From Pristionchus mayeri (taxonomy: Eukaryota; Nematoda; Chromadorea; Rhabditida; Neodiplogasteridae), in NCBI GenBank assembly GCA_036245805.1, contig BTRK01000004.1:2108001-2172000 (forward strand): a DNA stretch of 64,000 nucleotides. Reading direction: 5' to 3'. Of the stretch, positions 34,823-48,600 are shown piece after piece. Each line of letters starts with the position of its first letter. The first letter of the stretch is position 1. The position numbers were made by a program, and so were the translations under genes. A model generated the notes under the pieces. It was not told the DNA's origin. It saw only the letters and a program-made list of their open reading frames with translations, and did no database searches.

Positions 34823-35842
34823 GAGGTCGTCCACCAGATAACGTAAGAGATGTGAAAATATCACGGATGGTCGAAATTCAAATAACTTTTTTTTCCTGGC
34901 GTGGCACTCCCAAATGCTGATTGCCAGGACACATGAGAATGGTCAGATATCGTTTTTGAAAAAGCACAGTAACCTATCGATTTTGGGGTCAAAAATGAGA
35001 TATTTCAAAAATAGAATTTTTATATTTTTTCTGGCGTATTTTCACTCGTAGAAAAGGAATTTCAATGTTATATTTCGAGAAAATGCGATTTAAAAATGTT
35101 AGGTCCAAACAACTGCTCAAAAAGTGGCAAAACCAGAGATAACTAATTAATTTATGAACCGTCTTATATCATACTTATATTTTGAAAACTTCAACATGTA
35201 CCTAACATACGATATTTTTTAAAGAATTTTTTTTAAAGAAAAAGAAGAAAACTGTAGAACGCTTCAACGAAAAGAGAGAGACTCACTTTCAACAGATGAA
35301 ATGTTCAGCTCATCGTGGTCTACATTTCTAGCATAAGTTCAGGCGCCTATCTCTATATTGACCTGATGTGCTGGTTTGCGTCTGTTCTTGGGATCCGATT
35401 TTGAGCTCGCGAAAACCTAACGGGCTGCATTTTTAAAATTCTGTAAAAAATATCGTATGTTAGGTACATGCTGAAGTTTTAAAAATATAAGTATGGCTTA
35501 AGACGATTCATAAAATATTTTTTATCTCGTGTTTTGTCACTTTTTGAGCAGGTTTTTGGATCTAACAATTTAAAATCGCATTTTCTCGAGTTCTAACATT
35601 TAAATACGTTTTCTACGAGTGAAAATACGTCAGAAAAACTATAAAAAAAAAATTATTTTTGAGATATCTCATTTTTCGACCCCAAAATCGATAGGTTACT
35701 GTAGCTTTTTCAAAATCGATATCTGACCATTCTCATGTGCCTTGGCAATCAGCATTTGTGAGTACCCCTCCAGGAAAAAAGTTTGAGAATTATTTGAATT
35801 TCGACCATCCGTGACTTTTCCCGGTCTCTCGTGGATGGTCTT
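34823..35842. mobile_element. 1.0 kb palindromic element flanked by TTAA
   Basis: Left GAGGTCGTCCAC and right GTGGATGGTCTT ends are flanked by TTAA (34819-34822, 35843-35846). Inside, CACGGATGGTCGAAATTCAA and AATGCTGATTGCCAGGACAC occur again inverted near 35740-35815. The CAAATGCTGATTG phrase is shared with the 3.55 kb palindrome, so the two belong to one family. Confidence 0.8.
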
Positions 35843-35846
35843 TTAA

Positions 35847-36178
35847 TACCACATCGATAAAATGGAAAATGAGCTCGTGACCGATATAAAGCGAGCGAAT
35901 GCACGAAAGCAATATGTCATTATCGTTCATCAGAATAGGAGAAATAAGGGATTGACGATCTCTCGCTATGTGCGAGCTAGCATTATTATAAAATATTTAC
36001 GAAACGGTTAGAATTCGCTTGAACACGCATAGGACACAGTCGTGGAAGGTTCTCGTTGTGATCATCACCGCTATCCCTCTCGAGTTGTTATTTCGTTACG
36101 ACTGTAAACACGTAGTTGCTTAGAGACTACTTTAAACTCGCCAATATTTCGTTGCGAAAAAAACTATATGTTTAACCT
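35847..36178. other. Spacer between palindrome and receptor J
   Basis: No gene or repeat recognised. It would hold the 3' end of receptor J. Confidence 0.4.
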
Positions 36179-36655
36179 TTACCTCTGTGATGTTGGCTGT
36201 ATTCTAACAATGAGCGGTTCCTTGTTGAGTAGCTGGACCAGTCCCGTTCTATAGTCGCGTATAAATAGTATGATGACAAGGGCATCGGCTGCAGGGAAAA
36301 GATAAGTAAACGCCCCAAACACCTCCGACATTCCGAAATCGGATCCAAAGAGGAATGGAAGCGCAAGTTCGATCAAATAGGGAATGACAACGCATACGAG
36401 ATGCACCAAGGTCTGCAACGGATTAAACAGACGCTATTTTTCGTTTTTATTTTTTTCGGAGAGAGTGAGTCCCATTACCTGTATGCAAGTGACCAGAAGA
36501 AAGTTCATTTGCATGGATTTCCGCATTGTGCTCATGCCGAGGTTGCGCGATAGGTGACGGTAGGTCTTGCAAGCCAGAGTAATGGATAATGCCAGTGAAA
36601 AAATGAGCGAAACAGCAAGAATTCCCATCATTGCCAATTTAGCTGGGTCCTGATT
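36179..36655 (-). pseudogene. Str-like chemoreceptor J, 3' end only
   Basis: Two exons on the minus strand join in phase 0: 36655-36479 (TM5 MMGILAVSLIFSLALSITLA, then the loop STMRKSMQMNFLLVTCIQ) and 36412-36179 (TM6 VCVVIPYLIELALPFLFG, then TM7 LFPAADALVIILFIRDYR and a short tail before TAA). The fP..D.l...f.I.dYR pattern fits the Str family. Upstream, instead of TM1-4, there are a 1 kb palindrome and a complete-length retrotransposon. A hydrophobic frame beyond them (40740-40990) might be another exon. So this is either a gene with a giant intron or, more likely, a fragment. Confidence 0.6.
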
Positions 36656-36676
36656 CTGAAATTGTAAAATACACTA

Positions 36677-37710
36677 TATCACGCCTTTCATGAGAGAATC
36701 GAGCTAAGGCAGGGAATGGAGAGGAAATCTTGAAATGAGTTCTAACCGGTTTTGGACATCTTGGGGCATGCCTGAGTGACCCCCGAAGTCTTGTTGTGCA
36801 GACTTCATTTTGGACCTTCCTGCACCGGGTCGCATTTCGGCATCACTCACTTCAAGAGCCGATTTCTAGAAAACCGTGACAGATAGAACAAAATTGACCT
36901 CTAAGTGACCCCGGCTCATTTTTCGAGCTCTATAGATCTATATAGCTCAAATGCTCAACATGTTATTTTTAACCACACTACATTCAAGGTCGATTTTCTC
37001 GAAAACGAATGGAAAGGAGCAGCTAAATTTTTAAGAATGCATGCATCTGCACGAGAGCTGTCGAATACGGGGCTTGCGCAGAAAATACGAACAACTGGGT
37101 GAGACTTTCGCCTGTTGAACTTTCCCGGATCGTTTGAACTTTCTTTTCAACAGAAAATTCGAAGAAAAACCGATCATTCTTGGCCGCGCGGTCAGAAGAA
37201 AGCGGCGTGAGTAAAATTTGTCTGTTGAAAAGAAAGTTCAAACGATCCGGGAAAGTTCAACAAGCGAAAGTCTCACCCAGGTGTTCGTATTTTTTGCGCA
37301 AGCACCTTATTCGATAGCTCTCGTTCAGATGCATGTACTCTTAAAATTTTAGCTGCTCCTTTCCATTCGTTTTCGAGAAAATCTACCTTGAATGTAGTGT
37401 GGTTAAAAATAACATTTTGAGGATTTGAGCTGTATAGATCGATAGAGCTCGAAAAATGAGCCGGGGTCACTGAGATGTCAATTTTGTTCTATCTGTCACG
37501 GTTTTCTAGAAATCGGCTCTTGAAGTGAGTGATGCCGAAATGTGGCCCGGTGCAGGAAGGTCCAAAATGAAGTCTGCCCAACAAGACTTCGGGGGTCACT
37601 CAGGCGGCATGCCCCAGGATGACCAAAACCGGTTAGAACTCATTTCACGATTTCCTCTCCATTCCCAAGAACGGCTATTTTAGCTCGATTCTTTCATGAG
37701 AGGCGTGATA
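36677..37710. mobile_element. 1.03 kb palindromic element, TATCACGCC ends
   Basis: Arms start TATCACGCCTTTCATGAGAG and end with the inverted TCATGAGAGGCGTGATA; TA flanks both ends. Arms are nearly complementary and meet near 37180. A one-arm relative sits at 19813-20290. Non-coding. Confidence 0.88.
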
Positions 37711-37790
37711 TACTGTGCTTAGAATATTGGGATCATGATACACTTCTTAACGTACTCGCGTAACGGGTTAGTATTCAAATATATATATGT

Positions 37791-40735
37791 GTGTTAAAAC
37801 ATTCGAGAGCGGGTGAGGAGTGGTCGGTTCCCACTTCTCTCTCAGCCTGCGATCGAGTGGGAGTCCCCGTCGAGTCGCCTGGACAACCTCACGGGTCGCC
37901 TGTCCGTTGGATGCAAGTCTCCACCATCCGCATTGGAAGCCTCAACACGCGCACGCTCAAGTCGGACTCTCGTGTAGCTGAGTTGGAGGATGCTGTGAGT
38001 GCCCTGCCCTTTGATATCATTGCCTTGCAAGAACTGAGGAGGACTGGCCGAACCTCTCTTACCCTAGCAGCAAGTGGCCATCTGCTAGTGGGTTACGGTG
38101 TCCGTGCCGCTCACGGAACCGGATTCTTAATTGGAAATCAATGGGCACCTCACGCAATTTTCCACTCAGTCAACGATAGATTGTCATACTGTGACATCCC
38201 ACCTCTCGGTCTTCGCGTAATCAACGTAATCAACCTACGTCAAGCCATCCGGACCAAGATTATGATAAGCTACTGAATGAACTGGCGACTCTTGTGACCT
38301 CATCTGTTAATCGAGTTCATCTACCGGGTGGCGGGAGAGGTCACATAGTAGTCTGCGGTGATTTCAATGCTAAAGTGGGATCAAGATTGTCGGATGAAGA
38401 AGTGTACATTGGAAAACATGGACTTGGAGCAAGAAACGAACGAGGGCAAACACTGATCGATTTTTGCGCTGAAATGAAACTTTTTGTACACAACACGAGG
38501 TTCATGAAGAGAGACACGCGGAAATGGACTTGGGAGTCGCCGAATATGACAACCAGGAACCAGATCGATTATATTATGTCTCGAAATACCTCAAAAGTAC
38601 AAGATGTCTCGATTGTAGGAAGCCTCAACTTTGTAAGCGATCACAGGCTAATAATGGCAAGATTGAAACTCGAAACAAACTCGAAACAGTTTTATCACCG
38701 ACCTCGACGTCAAGCCCAGTTCGACAAGCGAGAATTCACGAGAAGGATCCACACGATAACTCGTCCACTGAACAGTTATGATACCATCGCACAGGAGTTA
38801 CGATCGATTGGGAAAGACTCTATGATGCCAATAGCAAAACGTGAAAGATTTTCCCAAAGAACGAAAGACTTGTTTGTACAGAGAAAAGAAGTGAAGAATA
38901 AAGTGATAGACGGAAGAACGAGGCTGGAGTACTATTTGACAAGCAAAGCTCTTCGTTATTCAATTACTGAAGATCTGAGAAAGCGGCACTTGGAAGTAGT
39001 AAGAGAAGCAGTTCGATATGGATACAGTACGAGAAAAGACCTCCAATCATCGCAAATTAGACGTACCCAGTTGAATCAACTACAGAAAGACGACGGATCT
39101 ATTGCATCAACGAAGAATGAAATGAATGTCGTAGTTCAAACCTTTTACAATAAGTTATACAAGAGAACTTTACGATCGCCGAGAATAATTGCCAAATCTA
39201 ACGAACCTTTCATGGAGATCTTACCATGTGAAGTGAAACACGCAATAATGAAGTTGAAAAATGGCAAGTCAGCTGGACCAGATACAATCACGGCGGAGAT
39301 GCTCAAATGCGGTGTTGACGTTCTTGTAAACCCATTATGCTCTCTGTACAACAATTGGATCCAGTCTGGCGAAGTCCCCAATTCACTTCCGGACTCGATC
39401 ATATCACTCATTTTCAAGAAAGGCAATCAATTGGACATATCTAATTATCGGCCAATTTCTCTTCTTAATCTAATTTACAAGGTTCTAACCTCAACTATTG
39501 ACACTCGAATCGAAAGCACGCTAAATGCCAATCAACCACACGAGCAAGCAGGATTCAGAAGAGATTATGCGACGACTGATCACACATTTGCAATATCTGA
39601 GCTGATAAGCCGGTCCATCGAATTTGATTTCCCTCTGTATTTCGTATTTGTGGATTACCTCAAAGCTTTCGATTCCATTGAATTTGGAGCTGTATGGAAA
39701 TAATTGCTGAATCATGGAGTTCATGCTAAACTCATCAACATTCTCAAGGATATTTACAACAGAGGAAAAGTATGCGTGAGGATGGGGAATTGCAAAGTTA
39801 AGATCGATGTGGAGCGAGGTGTCAAACAAGGCGATCCTTTATCCCCGCACTTATTTAATTCTGTTCTTGAAGAATATATGAGAAGCGTCGATTGGAAAAA
39901 ATATGGCGTCAATATTGACGGGAAGAGACTGAGTCATCTCAGATACGCCGACGACCTAGTTTTAATATCCCACGACCCAAACGAAATGAAAAGAATGGTT
40001 GAAGATCTATGCCGTGAAAGCAAGAAGGTTGGCTTAATTGTGAATAAGAAGAAGACTGTTGTAATGAGCAATCGTACTCCAAACCAACTGTATATCGATC
40101 ATGATTCCATTGCGTATGTCAACAGTTTTATCTACCTGGGAGTGAGAGTTTCCTTTGATCAAAACGTAATGTTGGAAGTGAATCGCCAAATTGGTTCCGC
40201 ATGGAGAGGATTTAACCGCTTCTACGATTTTTTAACCAACCGAAGAATCGAAATGGGATTTAAAGCGAGGGTTTATCGAATGTGTGTACAACCTGCCCTG
40301 CTGTATGGCTGTGAACTATGGAATACAACTAAGAAAATACGGAATCGCCTTATTGTAGCGCAGAGAGCCATGATGCGAAAGATAGCTGGAACAACTCGAT
40401 TTGATAGGAGGACGAACGAATGGCTATCTCAAAAAGTGCCGATACCCGATATTCGAGTTCAAGCTATGCAGAGGAAATGGAACTGGGCCAGAAGACTCGC
40501 AATTATTGACGATGATAGATGGACGAAGAGAATCATGGAGTGGTCGGCGTGGGATCGCAATAGACCTATAGGAAGACCTAAGACGAGATGGTGCGATGAC
40601 ATGGATCGTTTACTAGGAGTGAACTGGGCAAGCAAGTGTAGAGGAGACCCCGATGCATGGAATTCATGTATCATTCAACAGGCCCAGACCCTGAATATTG
40701 AATAAAATATGTATATGTAATATGTAAGATATCAT
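37791..40735 (+). mobile_element. RTE-type non-LTR retrotransposon, nearly full length
   Basis: One polyprotein frame with two lesions. The endonuclease domain comes first: RIGSLNTRTLK, IALQELRR, VVCGDFNAKVG, NFVSDHRLI. Then reverse transcriptase: NGKSAGPDTITAEML, ISNYRPISLLNLIYKVL, EQAGFRRDYATTDH, VDYLKAFDSI, GVKQGDPLSPHLFN and the catalytic RYADDLVLIS. The C-terminal region has QPALLYGCELW and GRPKTRWCDDM, common in RTE-type elements. The frame shifts by about 1 nt near 38240 and an in-frame TAA lies at 39701-39703, so it is inactive but young. It ends TAA at 40705 with an AT-rich tail. It sits between the Str-like fragments. Confidence 0.9.
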
Positions 40736-40739
40736 GTGA

Positions 40740-40990
40740 AACGACACACTAAACTCACTCGAGCATTTTCTCTTCCGAATGGGCTTATTGCTATAGCCGC
40801 AACCATACTGCCAACGACCATTGCTTTCTTAAATAATACACATTTTATTTGGCATATTTGTATTATTACCAAGCTGAAACACGCGCCCAAAAGGCATAGA
40901 ATAATATCGTACACTGCGAATATTGCAAGGAGTACTCGGTTGGAACCTGTAGTGATATGCATAGCCGAAACTATTGAGTTAATGATATGA
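40740..40990 (-). CDS. Possible chemoreceptor exon (hydrophobic frame)
   Basis: A minus-strand open frame with VLLAIFAVYDIILCLLGACF and a second hydrophobic run AMVVGSMVAAIAISPF looks like receptor transmembrane segments. It lies on the same strand as J, across the retrotransposon. Splice sites are not decisive (candidate donor ATGCTCGA|gtgagt near 40757). It could equally be a chance frame. Confidence 0.3.
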
Positions 40991-41875
40991 GAGGCCAAGA
41001 TGATAATACAGCATATACCTCAGTGGTAGAGCTCACGTAATGATTATAATACTTATGCATCCTTTTTTATAATTTTTTAAACCTATTGCCGCTGACGAGA
41101 AACGATGAATGAAGAAGAGGAGAAGGGCGTTGAGACAGATGCCGACTCCTGGTTGTTTGTTATTATGTTGTTATTATTATTATGTTGTTATGCTGTTTGT
41201 TATTATGGAGCTGTTTTTGTGCGATAACTATGCCGTTGTTTTTTCTAATCAATGAGAGAGAAAAGTCTACCCACCATTGTTGACTTTTTCCACAGCATCG
41301 AGCACGTGCATACTCAGATGTGAGCTCTGATGGAATGATGTTATCCAAATGCAAAATTATTTAGCGTATAATTGGTGTGCCTCAGTCTCTGGAGATGCTT
41401 TGCAAGATGCCTAATCAGCAAACGCACAAAGATATTGAAATGTAAGCAATCATTTACTTCGCATTGCGGAACAAAAAAAACAACTCGAAAAAACAACAAA
41501 AAACATGATAATGGCGCATTTATCGTCGCCGATCCCCCTCATTGCTAGGTCAGAATGACTCGTCCAAGGGGTCAAACGACGAGAAATGGGGGGTCAAATC
41601 TCCTATCCAAAGGAGAGATCCGAGAACAGCTTTCCGAGAACATTTTGCATTTAGGAAGAGAACATCAATCGAAAATCAAATAGTCCATACACATTTTCAA
41701 TTGATAAACGATATCAGTTGGCCTTGCTGCCAATATTTCGATAGACCTCCTTTGAATACCCCACGAGTAAACGAACGAATGATTGAATAATTAATGATTA
41801 CGCTGGGTAATCAAACCGAGGTTTGCATGTTTGGTGTAACGAGAGTGACACAATTCACAGGTGACTTATTCACTT
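40991..41875. other. Unassigned spacer with TTATTATG simple repeat
   Basis: A short TTATTA/GTTGTTA microsatellite lies at about 41156-41205. No gene model can be supported; open frames are short and lack splice context. Confidence 0.4.
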
Positions 41876-41883
41876 ACTCACAG

Positions 41884-42479
41884 GTAGGGTTGGCCCGGTG
41901 AGTGAGATCCCGAGATCGCAAAGTGATTCGAATTTTCGTCTTCTCAAATAAATAGGGAAATTGCCCTGAGACCTTATTTCTCAAAAATCATACGGTTTCT
42001 CAAAAAGATTTTCAAGCGCCATTTTATCAAATACTGATGACATGCTAATTGTGATCAATTGTTGTTTATCACATATTGCATTTTGTTTTGCATGTCAGAG
42101 AGTTGTTTACCAAGTCGATTACATTCAAAAACATCACTTTTGAGTTGTTTTTGCAAGATGAACAGTCGTCAGGAGGACACTTAAGTCATTTAACTCATTT
42201 TTCTATTGTTTTTCGCTTCGATCATTCCAAAATATAACACATACCAAAATTGGGTTAATTTGACTAATTTTGGGACCAAAGAGCTTTCGTATAGTTAAAC
42301 ACTTAATGTTGCATTATTAAAGAATTTTAGTTTAAAAATGTCAAAAAATGTTCCTTCACTCAACAATTATCATCAATTTTGAGATCTCGAAATTCATTTG
42401 CATCCATTTTGAGAAATTTCGAGATCATTCCTGACTTTTTGAGAAATATAGCGGTGTTTTATCTCACGAAGCCAACCCT
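41884..42479. mobile_element. hAT-like MITE with exact 8 bp TSD
   Basis: Inverted ends GTAGGGTTGGC and GCCAACCCT are flanked by the exact duplication ACTCACAG (41876-41883 and 42480-42487). The interior is AT-rich with inverted CGAGATC words and no coding frame. Confidence 0.75.
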
Positions 42480-42610
42480 ACTCACAGGTGTAAATGCATG
42501 GTAAAGCGAACTAGGAATAGATATACACATGTGCATATAAATGATCAGGATACACCTGTGGTGTGCTCTAGGGATATCTTGGACAGAAATGGATATCTAA
42601 TTTTTTCCAG

Positions 42611-45600
42611 TCCTTGCACTCATCGAGAAAGACGATCACTTTTCGAAAATCGAGCACTAGACGACGCTTTCAAAATTTTTTCGAAGAGCCAAGTTCGCTG
42701 ATAGGGACCCAGTAAAAAGGAGAAATGATGAACAAACCGTGTTTAACATTTGGCCTTAGAACATGTAGCTCCGTTTCAAAGAATACTCCTTGATGCATCG
42801 ATAAAGACGATCACTTTTCGAAAAACGAGCACTTCACGAAGCTTTCAAATTTTTTTCGAAGAGCCAAGTTCGCTGATAGGGACCCAGTAAAAATGAGACA
42901 TGATGAACAGACCGTGTTTAACATTTGGCATTAGAGCATGTAGCTCCGTTTCAAAGAATACTCCTTGCACGCATCGAGAAAGACGATCACTTTTCGAAAA
43001 TCGAGCACTTCACGAAGCTTTCAAATTTTTTTCGAAGAGCCAAGTTCGCTGATAGGGACCCAGTAAAAAGGAGAAATGATGAACAAACCGTGTTTAACAT
43101 TTGGCCTTAGAGCATGTAGCTCCGTTTCAAAGAATACTCCTTGCACGTATCGAGAAAGACGATCACTTTTCGAAAATCGAGCATTTGACGACGCTTTCAA
43201 AATTTTTTCGAAGAACCAAGTTCGCTGATAGCGACCCAGTAAGAAGGAAACATGATGAACAAACCGTGTTTAACATTTGGCCTTAGAGCATGTAGCTCCG
43301 TTTCAAAGAATACTCCTTGATGCATCGATAAAGACGATCACTTTTCGAAAAACGAGCACTTCACGAAGCTTTCAAATTTTTTTCGAAGGGCCAAGTTCGC
43401 TGATAGGGACCCAGTAAAAAGGAGACATGATGAACAGACCGTGTTTAACATTTGGCCTTAGAGCATGTAGCTCCGTTTCAAAGAATACTCCTTGCACGTA
43501 TCGAGAAAGACGATCACTTTTCGAAAATCGAGCATTTGACGGCGCTTTCAAAATTTTTTCGAAGAACCAAGTTCGCTGATAGCGACCCAGTAAGAAGGAG
43601 ACATGATGAACAAACCGTGTTTAACATTTGGCCTTAGAGCATGTAGCTCCGTTTCAAAGAATACTCCTTGATGCATCGATAAAGACGATCACTTTTCGAA
43701 AAACGAGCACTTCACGAAGCTTTCAAATTTTTTTCGAAGGGCCAAGTTCGCTGATAGGGACCCAGTAAAAAGGAGGCATGATGAACAGACCGTGTTTAAC
43801 ATTTGGCCTTAGAGCATGTAGCTCCGTTTCAAAGAATACTCCTTGATGCATCGATAAAGACGATCACTTTTCGAAAAACGAGCACTTCACGAAGCTTTCA
43901 AATTTTTTTCGAAGAGCCAAGTTCGCTGATAGGGACCCAGTAAAAATGAGACATGATGAACAGACCGTGTTTAACATTTGGCATTAGAGCATGTAGCTCC
44001 GTTTCAAAGAATACTCCTTGCACGCATCGATAAAGACGATCACTTTTCGAAAAACGAGCACTTCACGAAGCTTTCAAATTTTTTTCGAAGGGCCAAGTTC
44101 GCTGATAGGGACCCAGTAAAAAGGAGGCATGATGAACAGACCGTGTTTAACATTTGGCCTTAGAGCATGTAGCTCCGTTTCAAAGAATACTCCTTGATGC
44201 ATCGATAAAGACGATCACTTTTCGAAAAACGAGCACTTCACGAAGCTTTCAAATTTTTTTCGAAGAGCCAAGTTCGCTGATAGGGACCCAGTAAAAATGA
44301 GACATGATGAACAGACCGTGTTTAACATTTGGCATTAGAGCATGTAGCTCCGTTTCAAAGAATACTCCTTGCACGCATCGATAAAGACGATCACTTTTCG
44401 AAAAACGAGCACTTCACGAAGCTTTCAAATTTTTTTCGAAGGGCCAAGTTCGCTGATAGGGACCCAGTAAAAAGGAGACATGATGAACAGACCGTGTTTA
44501 ACATTTGGCCTTAGAGCATGTAGCTCCGTTTCAAAGAATACTCCTTGCACACATCGAGAAAGACGATCACTTTTCGAAAATCGAGCACTTCACGAAGCTT
44601 TCAAATTTTTTTCGAAGAGCCAAGTTCGCTGATAGGGACCCAGTAAAAAGGAGAAATGATGAACAAACCGTGTTTAACATTTGGCCTTAGAACATGTAGC
44701 TCCGTTTCAAAGAATACTCCTTGATGCATCGATAAAGACGATCACTTTTCGAAAAACGAGCACTTCACGAAGCTTTCAAATTTTTTTCGAAGAGCCAAGT
44801 TCGCTGATAGGGACCCAGTAAAAATGAGACATGATGAACAGACCGTGTTTAACATTTTGCATTAGAGCATGTAGCTCCGTTTCAAAGAATACTCCTTGCA
44901 CGCATCGAGAAAGACGATCACTTTTCGAAAATCGAGCACTTCACGAAGCTTTCAAATTTTTTTCGAAGAGCCAAGTTCGCTGATAGGGACCCAGTAAAAA
45001 GGAGAAATGATGAACAAACCGTGTTTAACATTTGGCCTTAGAGCATGTAGCTCCGTTTCAAAGAATACTCCTTGCACGTATCGAGAAAGACGATCACTTT
45101 TCGAAAATCGAGCATTTGACGACGCTTTCAAAATTTTTTCGAAGAACCAAGTTCGCTGATAGCGACCCAGTAAGAAGGAAACATGATGAACAAACCGTGT
45201 TTAACATTTGGCCTTAGAGCATGTAGCTCCGTTTCAAAGAATACTCCTTGATGCATCGATAAAGACGATCACTTTTCGAAAAACGAGCACTTCACGAAGC
45301 TTTCAAATTTTTTTCGAAGGGCCAAGTTCGCTGATAGGGACCCAGTAAAAAGGAGACATGATGAACAAACCGTGTTTAACATTTGGCCTTAGAGCATGTA
45401 GCTCCGTTTCAAAGAATACTCCTTGCACGTATCGAGAAAGACGATCACTTTTCGAAAATCGAGCATTTGACGACGCTTTCAAAATTTTTTCGAAGAACCA
45501 AGTTCGCTGATAGCGACCCAGTAAGAAGGAAACATGATGAACAAACCGTGTTTAACATTTGGCCTTAGAGCATGTAGCTCCGTTTCAAAGAATACTCCTT

Positions 45601-48600
45601 GATGCATCGATAAAGACGATCACTTTTCGAAAAACGAGCATTTGACGACGCTTTCAAAATTTTTTCGAAGAACCAAGTTCGCTGATAGCGACCCAGTAAG
45701 AAGGAAACATGATGAACAAACCGTGTTTAACATTTGGCCTTAGAGCATGTAGCTCCGTTTCAAAGAATACTCCTTGCACGTATCGAGAAAGACGATCACT
45801 TTTCGAAAATCGAGCACTTCACGAAGCTTTCAAATTTTTTTCGAAGAGCCAAGTTCGCTGATAGGGACCCAGTAAAAAGGAGAAATGATGAACAAACCGT
45901 GTTTAACATTTGGCCTTAGAACATGTAGCTCCGTTTCAAAGAATACTCCTTGATGCATCGATAAAGACGATCACTTTTCGAAAAACGAGCACTTCACGAA
46001 GCTTTCAAATTTTTTTCGAAGAGCCAAGTTCGCTGATAGGGACCCAGTAAAAATGAGACATGATGAACAGACCGTGTTTAACATTTTGCATTAGAGCATG
46101 TAGCTCCGTTTCAAAGAATACTCCTTGCACGCATCGAGAAAGACGATCACTTTTCGAAAATCGAGCACTTCACGAAGCTTTCAAATTTTTTTCGAAGAGC
46201 CAAGTTCGCTGATAGGGACCCAGTAAAAAGGAGAAATGATGAACAAACCGTGTTTAACATTTGGCCTTAGAGCATGTAGCTCCGTTTCAAAGAATACTCC
46301 TTGCACGTATCGAGAAAGACGATCACTTTTCGAAAATCGAGCATTTGACGACGCTTTCAAAATTTTTTCGAAGAACCAAGTTCGCTGATAGCGACCCAGT
46401 AAGAAGGAAACATGATGAACAAACCGTGTTTAACATTTGGCCTTAGAGCATGTAGCTCCGTTTCAAAGAATACTCCTTGATGCATCGATAAAGACGATCA
46501 CTTTTCGAAAAACGAGCACTTCACGAAGCTTTCAAATTTTTTTCGAAGGGCCAAGTTCGCTGATAGGGACCCAGTAAAAAGGAGACATGATGAACAAACC
46601 GTGTTTAACATTTGGCCTTAGAGCATGTAGCTCCGTTTCAAAGAATACTCCTTGCACGTATCGAGAAAGACGATCACTTTTCGAAAATCGAGCATTTGAC
46701 GACGCTTTCAAAATTTTTTCGAAGAACCAAGTTCGCTGATAGCGACCCAGTAAGAAGGAAACATGATGAACAAACCGTGTTTAACATTTGGCCTTAGAGC
46801 ATGTAGCTCCGTTTCAAAGAATACTCCTTGATGCATCGATAAAGACGATCACTTTTCGAAAAACGAGCACTTCACGAAGCTTTCAAATTTTTTTCGAAGG
46901 GCCAAGTTCGCTGATAGGGACCCAGTAAAAATGAGACATGATGAACAGACCGTGTTTAACATTTGGCATTAGAGCATGTAGCTCCGTTTCAAAGAATACT
47001 CCTTGCACGCATCGATAAAGACGATCACTTTTCGAAAAACGAGCACTTCACGAAGCTTTCAAATTTTTTTCGAAGGGCCAAGTTCGCTGATAGGGACCCA
47101 GTAAAAAGGAGACATGATGAACAGACCGTGTTTAACATTTGGCCTTAGAGCATGTAGCTCCGTTTCAAAGAATACTCCTTGATGCATCGATAAAGACGAT
47201 CACTTTTCGAAAAACGAGCACTTCACGAAGCTCTCAAATTTTTTTCGAAGAGCCAAGTTCGCTGATAGGGACCCAGTAAAAAGGAGACATGATGAACAAA
47301 CCGTGTTTAACATTTGGCCTTAGAGCATGTAGCTCCGTTTCAAAGAATACTCCTTGTATGCATCGATAAAGACGATCACTTTTCGAAAAACGAGCACTTG
47401 ACGACGCTTTCAAAATTTTTTCAAAGAGCCAAGTTAGCTGATAGCGACCCAGTAAGAAGGAGGATGATGAACAGACCGTGTTTAACATTTGGCCTTAGAG
47501 CATGTAGCTCCGTTTCAAAGAATACTCCTTGCACGCATCGAGAAAGACGATCACTTTTCGAAAATCGAGCACTTCACGACGCTTTCAAAATTTTTTCGAA
47601 GAGCCAAGTTCGCTGATAGGGACCCAGTAAAAAAGGAGAGATGATGAACAGACCGTGTTTAACATTTGGCCTTAGAGCATGTAGCTCCGTTTCAAAGAAT
47701 ACTCCTTGCACGCATCGAGAAAGACGATCACTTTTCGAAAATCGAGCATTTGACGACGCTTTCAAAATTTTTTCGAAGAACCAAGTTCGCTGATAGCGAC
47801 CCAGTAAGAAGGAGACATGATGAACAAACCGTGTTTAACATTTGGCCTTAGAGCATGTAGCTCCGTTTCAAAGAATACTCCTTGATGCATCGATAAAGAC
47901 GATCACTTTTCGAAAAACGAGCACTTCACGAAGCTTTCAAATTTTTTTCGAAGGGCCAAGTTCGCTGATAGGGACCCAGTAAAAAGGAGGCATGATGAAC
48001 AGACCGTGTTTAACATTTGGCCTTAGAGCATGTAGCTCCGTTTCAAAGAATACTCCTTGATGCATCGATAAAGACGATCACTTTTCGAAAAACGAGCACT
48101 TCACGAAGCTTTCAAATTTTTTTCGAAGAGCCAAGTTCGCTGATAGGGACCCAGTAAAAATTAGACATGATGAACAGACCGTGTTTAACATTTGGCATTA
48201 GAGCATGTAGCTCCGTTTCAAAGAATACTCCTTGATGCATCGATAAAGACGATCACTTTTCGAAAAACGAGCACTTCACGAAGCTTTCAAATTTTTTTCG
48301 AAGAGCCAAGTTCGCTGATAGGGACCCAGTAAAAATGAGACATGATGAACAGACCGTGTTTAACATTTGGCATTAGAGCATGTAGCTCCGTTTCAAAGAA
48401 TACTCCTTGCACGCATCGATAAAGACGATCACTTTTCGAAAAACGAGCACTTCACGAAGCTTTCAAATTTTTTTCGAAGGGCCAAGTTCGCTGATAGGGA
48501 CCCAGTAAAAAGGAGACATGATGAACAGACCGTGTTTAACATTTGGCCTTAGAGCATGTAGCTCCGTTTCAAAGAATACTCCTTGATGCATCGATAAAGA

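Noticed and set aside
37023..37470. Mirror-image frames at 36905 (+) and 37273 (-) as genes
   Set aside because: They read the two arms of the TATCACGCC palindrome.
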